This document shows, one piece after another, positions 56,654-64,000 of a stretch of DNA of 64,000 bases. How positions within the stretch are numbered: position 1 is the first letter of the stretch; the number at the start of each line of letters is the position of its first letter. This DNA comes from Sipunculus nudus (taxonomy: Eukaryota > Annelida > Sipuncula > Golfingiida > Sipunculidae): NCBI GenBank assembly GCA_026874595.1, contig CM049312.1:23739956-23803955 (forward strand), given 5' to 3'. Made by a program: the position numbers and the translations under genes. Below the pieces are notes generated by a model. That model saw only the letters and a program-made list of their open reading frames with translations. It was not told the origin of the DNA and did no database searches.

Positions 56654-59600
56654 CTGAAAGTGTAATTATAATATTATATTCTCAATATCTGTATTTGGTA
56701 TTACATTTTATAAAATTTAATTTATTCCTATGCAGGGGAATATATGGCCATTACTAATATTTATTAGTATAATATATGTAGGATAATAAATTTTCAATAT
56801 TACTGCAAAATATTTCACTAAATAAAGGTAAAAATATTTGAATACAGGAAAATATAATCCGAACATCAGTAATTAATATATCCATCTCAGGGATATTTAC
56901 AATATATATATATATATGTATTAATACATACTATTTCATTAGTGTACATATATATATTTATATAAAAATTAAACACATTAGTTCATTAATATCCTGGATA
57001 TTACCAGAGCTGTTGCATTTATAATATCCTGTGCCTCTTTCTTGAATTCAAGATTTTTAATATAACTTCAACTTGCATAAACTGAACATAACTAAGTACA
57101 GCATAAAAAAGGTTTCACATTCTGCATTGAAAAAATAGGGAACAAAAACTATCAGTGAAGGAACATTGTTATTTTGGGTACTCTCAATAGATGGCAGCAC
57201 AGAAGTATTTTGTTTTGTCAGACCATAATTCAAACACAATAGGTGTTTCTCACAGCAGACTGCAGGTTATGGCTCGTAAATCAAATTGCCTGCTACAACA
57301 CCACTATAACCAGCTGTGACCAATATACTGTTTTATTTAATATATATGTTCAAGAGGCACCACAATCGTTTCAGTTACCCTCAGAGTATGAATAATGATA
57401 GGTTAATTAATAAATATGTCCCATTTACAGATAATTATCTTTAATGGTTCACGAAACAGCATTTGATTTGTGACAGCCAGTACTAGCTGTTATTTATTAG
57501 ATTTTTTTAGATTTTGTTCCTATATGAGTCTCTTCCTAGACTCGTATGCCCCAAAGGAATGGGTGTTTAACTATTATAGTATAATCATGCTCTAATGTAC
57601 TGACGTAGGCATGAAAGATTATCCAGACTCCAAAAGTCAAGCAAACCTGAAGCTAGTTTATAAGAATCAATAAATACACCAGCTCACTTCATGTCACTCC
57701 AGCCAGCCACTGTTAAAGATAATGCTGCTACAATGAAACATGTAAAATAGGACCAACCACTGGACTGGTCAAAGGTGGCCTTATTTCAATGATAGTCTTA
57801 TTACACAGGTCAATTATTAGTTTATAACAAGGTTAGATGTTTTCAGTTCAGTCAAAAGGGGTCTTAATAGACAGGTGGTCTTATGAGAAAGGTGGTCATT
57901 CAGACATGTTCCACTGTATTCATTTTGCATGACATGCTTGTTTTGTTCAATGAAACTCCAGTACTGGTATGATATTCCTAAGTCTATAAAATCATCAATA
58001 CCTGTTTAAAATGTACAAAATGTAGGTAACATTACCAGACTTGCACAACTGATAAACTATCCTACATCAACTGTCAAAACCATACCAAATTTTGAGCACA
58101 GTCTGTGCAGCCACTGTAAAGATATCTGATTGCTCATGTGAAATTAAGGCACAGAGAGTCCACAATGATGGTAGTTTGCAAAACTGATAACTGTGCAAAT
58201 TACTATCATTATTTGTGTAACACCAATATTTAATCGTAAAAAAATGTAAGAAGTCATGAAAAATAAGGCAAGGGATATAATTATGCAAAAGATAGGATAT
58301 TAAAGATTGATTTCAAATTTCAGGCCACTAACAGGAATCAATAATGTACGTGTGACCCACAGGTCATGATGCTCAGCTGATGTTCACTTAGACCATTAAC
58401 ACTAAGATCAAGATCACTGGTGACCTAGTTCTGAACCCATATTGATAAAATCTGACAAGAACTCATAAAGCACTGACTGCAAAAGGTATTATCTTATGTT
58501 TTTCTATGGAGCACGGAAAGAAAATGAAATCCTGTCATTAACTAGCTTACATAATTTGAATCTTTTTCAATTTAATTATGCAGTGAAACTCAAGCCCATA
58601 CACAGAATTATATTTAACACATATTTTGAAATCCAAAGATCTGTTTATTCATAATTAAATGATATATTATATTCCATTACATATTAGATTCATGCAGGTT
58701 TCATTTAAGGCTTAGACATTTATCATATCAAATTTAAGGAAAATCCATGAAACCATCAAAACTGCTGGTGACTGTGTCCTGGAACTGGGTCAGAAATTTT
58801 TCATGTCCATGGTAAGAGAGATATATATCAGAATGAGGCAATTTTTAGTCCAATGCAATAAACTGGATCAGAGAAAATTGTCTGTAGTTATATTAAAGTA
58901 AAAAAGTATATCTTAAAATTGCATAAAATGATGAAAAATAGCACAGCAGAAGGCCTGATGTAAATGAAAGTAATTTTTATTTTATGATACAGGCTGATTA
59001 TCAATGACTGCATGTATTTATTTTTCAAAATTTCATTACAGGCTTCCTGGCAGCATGGATATCCCTAAATACAGCCAGCCTTGATAAATCTAAGTTGGAA
59101 CATAAACTCAATTATCCCGGGAGCTTACCTGTAAGTGCTGATCTGTTTGACATTTTCAGTTATATGATTAAAACATGGCCTGTTTGACAGGTGCCATAAA
59201 TTTACCTGTTTTTGGCTCCAATCAATTCTCTGCTCATTTTACAGGCTGGTACTGTTTTATTGTGCATTGAGACACTGAGTTTTTTAACAATCCTTGTTTC
59301 ACTAAATCATGTGCTTACTGGTACTATGAACCATTAAAATTAACCATTTTTTACACATTTGCTTTTTTTATAAATATTTTTACCTCCTACTACAAGGATG
59401 CCATATACAGATCATGTCTAGGCTACATCCCTGAGTAACATGTATTCTAATTAAGCCCCAAAAGTAAACTAGAGAAACTAGAGCCTTACCAGGCCTCCGT
59501 TATGTATATGTCACAGTCAAGACTAAAATCCTGGGGGACTTTAAATTGGCCCAGACAAGATTATGACTGCAATCTCACCTAGGTGAGATTTCGAGGATTA

Positions 59601-61446
59601 TAATCATGCCAAGATGAGTTTAAAATCTGTCAGGCTTTATTATCTAGGTTAGATTAAAATCTGCTGATATGAAACTGAATTATGATATGATGTTGTTTCC
59701 TAATATACTGTGCATTATAAATTAAAAATTAATCACACTTTTAGTACATTTTGATAATAAGCCTTATTTACATGTTTTACAGTATATTTGGTACATTTAT
59801 ATATTATTATATGTAGGCTTTATAAAGACTGAGGCATATAGATTCACAGGGACATGCATATATATCTCACATACATACACATATATGAACATGTATGCCC
59901 ACACATATGCACATATATAAACACAAGTTGAACAGGAGGTTCAGTAAAATTGACATTTTTCTTTTCCCTTTTCTTCCCCAGATTTAGCACTTCCTTTTTT
60001 AACAAGTCCTACTTCAGATCTTACTGGTGTAAGAAATATTTGATATGTTATGGTGCCACAGGTATTCAAGATCAATATACAGTGAAGTGTGGTTATATCA
60101 TGACAAGGTCAACACCAACTAGACAAGCAAGCCGGGCAGGAGAAGAGTTCAATTACGCATCACAATTACAGGGCATCCCTCACTGTGCAGTCAGACTCCA
60201 GTAAAGGCTGAAGAACCTCTGCCTCATTTAACCTCTCACTAGAGAACATCAAAATGTCACCTGACTCCGGAAGCCAGATCCTCAACTGTGCTGACATTTA
60301 TTTGCATCCAATTTAGCTGAGGCCACAGAGGTTACTTTTTTCATACCTTTTCAAAGGTTACACAGGCATCACTTTCAATGTACTGAGCTAGAGTTGTGAA
60401 TAAATGGTTCTGAGTGTTTTCAGACCCAGTTTTATGGAAAATGTCTGCCAGCAGTCAAGTCTGGCTATGAATACAAAAATACAACATTTGAGAATATTCA
60501 CACTTACTTGTTAATTGGAAAAATTTGAAAATAATTCTGATTTTTTAACAAAATAACACAATGGGATAAGGTGTAATGAATACACACTTGTTTTTCAAAC
60601 AAGCTGCATCATTTCTTGAATTTCCTGATAAAAAGCAGACACAAAAATGGGAAATACAATGAACTGCAGCTGTTAGGTTGGTCTGCAGACACTGCCACAG
60701 AACTTGACTTAAAGAAATCTATACCAAATCAGTAAAAATGCAAATGAATAATACCAGTCTGTTTTGAGTCAGTAAGAATGTCAATGGGTAATGCCTGTCT
60801 CTGTTGAATCATCAGAATTTCAATGGGTAATGCCTGTCTGCGATGAATCAGCTAGAATGCTAGTGGGTTATGTCTGTCTGTGTTGAATCAGTAATGCCTG
60901 TGTTGAATCAGCAAGAATGCCAATTGGTAATGTCTGTCTGTGTTGAATCAGTGAGAATTTCAATGGGAAATGCCATAACCAGTGGGTTATGACTGTGTTA
61001 AATCAGTTAGAATGTCAATAGGAAATGCCTGTCGGTGTTGAATCAGTAAGTTTGCCAAAGAGTGATGCCTGTTCTTTTTAAATCAGTCAGAAATTAAATG
61101 AGTAATTAATGTCTGTGTTGAATCAGTCAGAATTTCAATGGGCAATGGCTGCCAATGCAGGATTAATCAATTTTAACTGACTCCAGGGTAATATGTCCCC
61201 TAAAAAATATGCCAGAAAGCCATAATATACGAGAAAGTCTTGCTTCTTTGTCAAACCTTTAATTTATTAGTTGATAGAGAATTATTTTAAGCTCAATCAG
61301 TTTATATATTTAGAGTTGGAACAGGACTCTAACCCGAGAGAATGTTGTTACAAATCCAGCACCCCAATCATTTAAACAATATTTCACCTGTCATGTGACC
61401 ACTTCTCTTGCATTTTAATAAATAACATATTCCATTTGTTACTTAC
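56654..61446 (-). other. SHPK intron
   Basis: A 4.8 kb intron with canonical GTAAGT donor (61446) and TTTCAG acceptor. It has TA microsatellites near 56900-56960, a degenerate minisatellite at 60725-61160, and no exon that I could recognise on either strand. The plus-strand ORF 59950-60204 has no domain. Confidence 0.6.
60725..61160. repeat. Degenerate minisatellite, unit about 40-48 bp
   Basis: About ten imperfect units built on TGAATCAGTAAGAATGTCAA and TGGGTAATGCCTGTCTGTGT inside the SHPK intron. Unit length varies through small deletions. Confidence 0.85.
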
Positions 61447-61644
61447 CAAAGTCATGAGTCCATTGCTGTAGCATTTTTACAAATGCTGCCATTACGTTGC
61501 CACCATTAAGGCTTGCAGCCACAGCAAGATAACGATTCTTGAAGTACGGGAAGTATTCTATGGCAGAAGTTGGATCAAGTGCTGGAGGTTGAAAGTGCTC
61601 ATGCATCTGAAAGGCCAGCTGGGCTGATGTGCTGATGTTCAATA
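61447..61644 (-). CDS. SHPK: Sedoheptulokinase, penultimate exon
   Basis: Minus-strand exon of 198 nt between TGTGTTTTAG (acceptor) and TTTG|GTAAGT (donor), entered and left in phase 1. It encodes LNISTSAQLAFQMHEHFQPP, then EYFPYFKNRYLAVAASLNGG and NVMAAFVKMLQQWTHDFG. The ISTSAQL, YFPYF and AASLNGGNV blocks are characteristic of SHPK and lie between the sugar-binding and nucleotide-binding lobes of FGGY kinases. The upstream exons with the N-terminal lobe are not found in 61650-64000 and are expected beyond the right edge. The exon's 5' end overlaps the unit of the 57-bp minisatellite. Confidence 0.9.
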
Positions 61645-62035
61645 CTAAAACACATTAAAACATCTGAAAAACCCTCTGGGCTGATGTGCTAATGTTCAGC
61701 AATGAAACACAAGAAAACATCTGAAAGGCCAGCTGGGTTTATGTGCTAATGTTCAATACTGAAACACATGAAAACATCTGAAAGACCATCTTGGCTGATG
61801 TGTTAATGTTCAACAATAAAGCAAAAGAAAACATCTGAAAGGCCAGCTGCATTTATGTACTGATGTTCAATACTGAAAAACATAAAAACATCTAAAAGAC
61901 CCTCTGGGCTGATGTGATTATGTTCAACACTGAAACACAAGAAAACATCTGAAAGGCTGGTTGGGTTTATGTGATGATGTTCAACAATGAAACACAGGAA
62001 AACATCTGAAATCTTGCTTGGCTGATGTAACAATA
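61612..62035. repeat. 57-bp minisatellite derived from the SHPK intron/exon junction
   Basis: ATGTTC anchors at 61635, 61693, 61749, 61806, 61863, 61920 and 61977 give spacings of 58, 56, 57, 57, 57 and 57. Units alternate between two types (GGCCAGCTGGGTTTATGTG and ACCCTCTGGGCTGATGTG), that is a 114-bp higher-order period. The unit nearest the gene is the splice acceptor plus the first 33 or so coding bases of the SHPK exon. Because 57 is a multiple of three, a spurious minus-strand ORF (61803-62039) runs through it. Confidence 0.88.
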
Positions 62036-62040
62036 TCAAC

Positions 62041-62819
62041 TTAACATCGATGTATGTGCAGAAAATTATAATTAAAATGCTGCATCTATAAAATTAGCTT
62101 ATGACAATTGTGATTATCAAGGCCTAACTGACAGCAAAAGGGCTCTACCTATGAATCTGTTGTGTCAATAGAAAACTACAAATACTATTCAAGAATCTTT
62201 TTGAATGAAAAGCTCTTCTTTTCATGTGTATCAATGTGTGAGGATCATACAGGGATGTAATCCTAGAGGTCTTGATCATTTCATTTTCCACAATTTACAG
62301 CATTTACTCTTGGAAAGGTTCTTCTGTGTTACTAGTAGCAGTTGTAATACTATATTATTCAGTGAACAATCAGAGCACATTGCTATAGGTAATGCTGAAG
62401 CCTGAAATTACTGAATGTTAAAAATGCTAAATAATATATACAAAAAACATGTGACTTGTGGTAAATTTTAGAAAGAAATGAATTTCTATAATTAAGTAGA
62501 GAAACTAATATACTGCAAATGACAATTAAAAAAGTGCAAATAATTATTTCTTGCAGGAATGCTGCTTTGATCGAACAAGCAGAGATAATTACAGCTCACG
62601 CAGGGAAAGCTGCAATATGAAGTTATTCCCATGGCCATTTCTAAGATTCTATCAGTGAGCGTGAGGAAATTGTGTCTCTGTGGACGAGGGCATTCAGAGA
62701 CAGCTGATTGGTTCCCGTCCATCGACCATTAAGTATTGATCTATTTTCCTGATATAAGGCAAGAGCTGCCAACCATAATGCCTGGCTCACTGGCTATCTG
62801 TTCATCACTCCTGACAGCT
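62041..62819. other. SHPK intron, unassigned part
   Basis: No recognised exon. ORFs at 62205 (plus) and 62492-62722 (minus) show no SHPK or other domain. Confidence 0.4.
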
Positions 62820-63110
62820 AGGTCAATGTCACTGCATATAAGCTGTAAAGTTTGTTGGACTTTAAAGCTTGTAAGCTGTCAGGTTTATTTAGTGTTAATG
62901 CATATATGCTGTTAGGTTGTCCAATTTTAATGGACATATGCATTGCTGTAAGGTTTATTTGATGATTAATACATATAATTTACAAGGTTAATTTAGTGTT
63001 ACCATATATAAGAAGTAAGGTTTGTTCAAACTTAATGCATGAATGCTGTATTGTTTGTTCAATGTTGTTTTTTAAGCTGTAAAGTTTGTTCAATGTTAAT
63101 CATGAAGTGT
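62820..63110. repeat. Degenerate minisatellite, unit about 45-55 bp
   Basis: Repeated words GCTGTAAGGTTTGTT and AATGTTAATGCATATATGCT, five to six imperfect units, upstream of the recognised SHPK exons. Confidence 0.7.
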
Positions 63111-64000
63111 GTCACTAGTGAAGCTTGCTTTTCTAAACAAGTGTTTAGAATTCCGGACATATGCTCAACTGGCGTAGGTTTGAAATCTTGATTGGCCCAC
63201 TATTTTCCCCAGAGCAAAATAATAAATGGGAGTTTGTCTGGAAACGACACCCAACTTTAAGGCAAGGGCAGTGAAATGTGGTTTGAAATGAATAAATAAT
63301 TACTGTCACCTAGTTTTCCAAAAAAATGTGACTACTGGGTTAATTAATCTGGTTCTGAAAGCAGAATGCTCTTAAGGGGAAGAGCCATGAGCCTTACAAC
63401 AAAATTTTTAACCCGAATTCTTCATGCACAACTGTGCCCTATGACCTTTTGACTAAAAGGTGGTATTCCTAACCACTCCTACAATATCTATATGAAATAT
63501 TGAAAAACAATAGGACCGCTGAGTAAGTGGTTGCTGAGTTATATAGTTTTTATCCAAAACTTTAACCTGAGCTGTCTGTAAATGACACCATCCACTCCAT
63601 GGGTTTGGTATGACCTCTTCTGAACTTCAGCTATATTGGGCTAATATTACCAATATATTCTGATATTAAGTAGAAAATGTCCATTGGACTGTATCCCCCG
63701 CCAAACTGGACACACATCATTTCACACACCCTCACAGATGCATCTGCTATTACAACCTCAAGATCTGAGTAAAACTTTTCAAGATATCGCTTCGCATAAA
63801 ATTGTTTACTGACGGATTGACAGACAAACAGACAGAAGGAAAGAGCTGATCACTATATCAACCGCTCCCTCCCCCCTCCCACCCAAAAAATAAGAAAAAT
63901 GAAATCTAGATCCAATTATGGCTATAGAAAAAACTCATCAACCCCAATAACCTCTCATCTATATTTGAAATTGAGGCTCAACAAGAATGATGTATTGGTA
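63111..64000. other. Right edge, nothing recognised
   Basis: AT-rich sequence without a recognisable exon. A GACGGATTGACAGACAAACA motif near 63810 belongs to the CAGA/GTCT-rich dispersed repeat edge also seen at 20233 and 54370. Confidence 0.4.

Noticed and set aside
59950-60204. 84-codon plus-strand ORF inside the SHPK intron
   Set aside because: Hydrophobic beginning from a T-rich tract and no recognisable domain; no paralogue in the window.
61612-62035. CRISPR array
   Set aside because: Direct repeats are contiguous and diverged with no unique spacers, in an animal genome; it is a minisatellite.
61803-62039. 78-codon minus-strand ORF next to the SHPK exon
   Set aside because: It is the in-frame translation of the 57-bp minisatellite, not an independent gene.
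62492-62722. 76-codon minus-strand ORF as an upstream SHPK exon
   Set aside because: The translation does not resemble any SHPK block, such as the GDLQ-containing segment expected before LNISTS, and splice phases do not fit.

Overview
The window is AT-rich animal genomic DNA with short exons, introns of 0.2 to 7 kb and many decayed repeats. Gene families and repeat style suggest a lophotrochozoan, most likely a mollusc; this is an inference, not a proof. No prokaryotic, CRISPR or viral feature is visible. Layout: 1 to about 52,200 is a plus-strand tandem cluster of organic anion transporter (SLCO/OATP) copies, here named A to F. Copy A (2-10953, entering from the left edge) shows the C-terminal half of a transporter in six exons with continuous phases: signature/TM6, TM7, TM8-9, Kazal loop/TM10, TM11 and TM12 plus tail. 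It is the only copy without a stop or frameshift in its visible part, but two of its introns need GC-AG splicing. Copies B (12295-15185), C (18270-24066), D (26189-34072), E (35370-37483) and F (43640-52200) are pseudogenes in successive states of decay. Copies D and F keep every recognised exon position; B, C and E have lost exons. A small inverted scrap of the N-terminal exon lies at 16290-16440. Intergenic and intronic stretches of the copies are homologous to one another, so large blocks were duplicated and then reshuffled. Mobile DNA: a nearly complete non-LTR retrotransposon (LINE, 1930-7122) with two ORFs sits in an intron of copy A, flanked by a 9-bp target-site duplication; the homologous intron of copy D is the empty site. 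An older LINE fragment lies just upstream of the Kazal exon in copies A, D, E and F. A MITE-like inverted-repeat element and degenerate arrays of about 155-bp units occupy the intron between the TM7 and TM8-9 exons in copies C and D. About 52,200 to 64,000 is mostly repeat-rich non-coding DNA with two exons of sedoheptulokinase (SHPK) on the minus strand, encoding the C-terminal part of the enzyme; its 5' exons lie beyond the right edge or were not recognised. Three unrelated minisatellites sit in or beside its introns, one of which has amplified the intron/exon junction itself. The transporter cluster and SHPK are convergent neighbours with no obvious functional link. I found no convincing new multi-gene system. 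The most informative material is the birth-and-death history of the transporter cluster, its recurrent GC donors, the recent LINE insertion with a natural empty site, and the splice-junction minisatellite.
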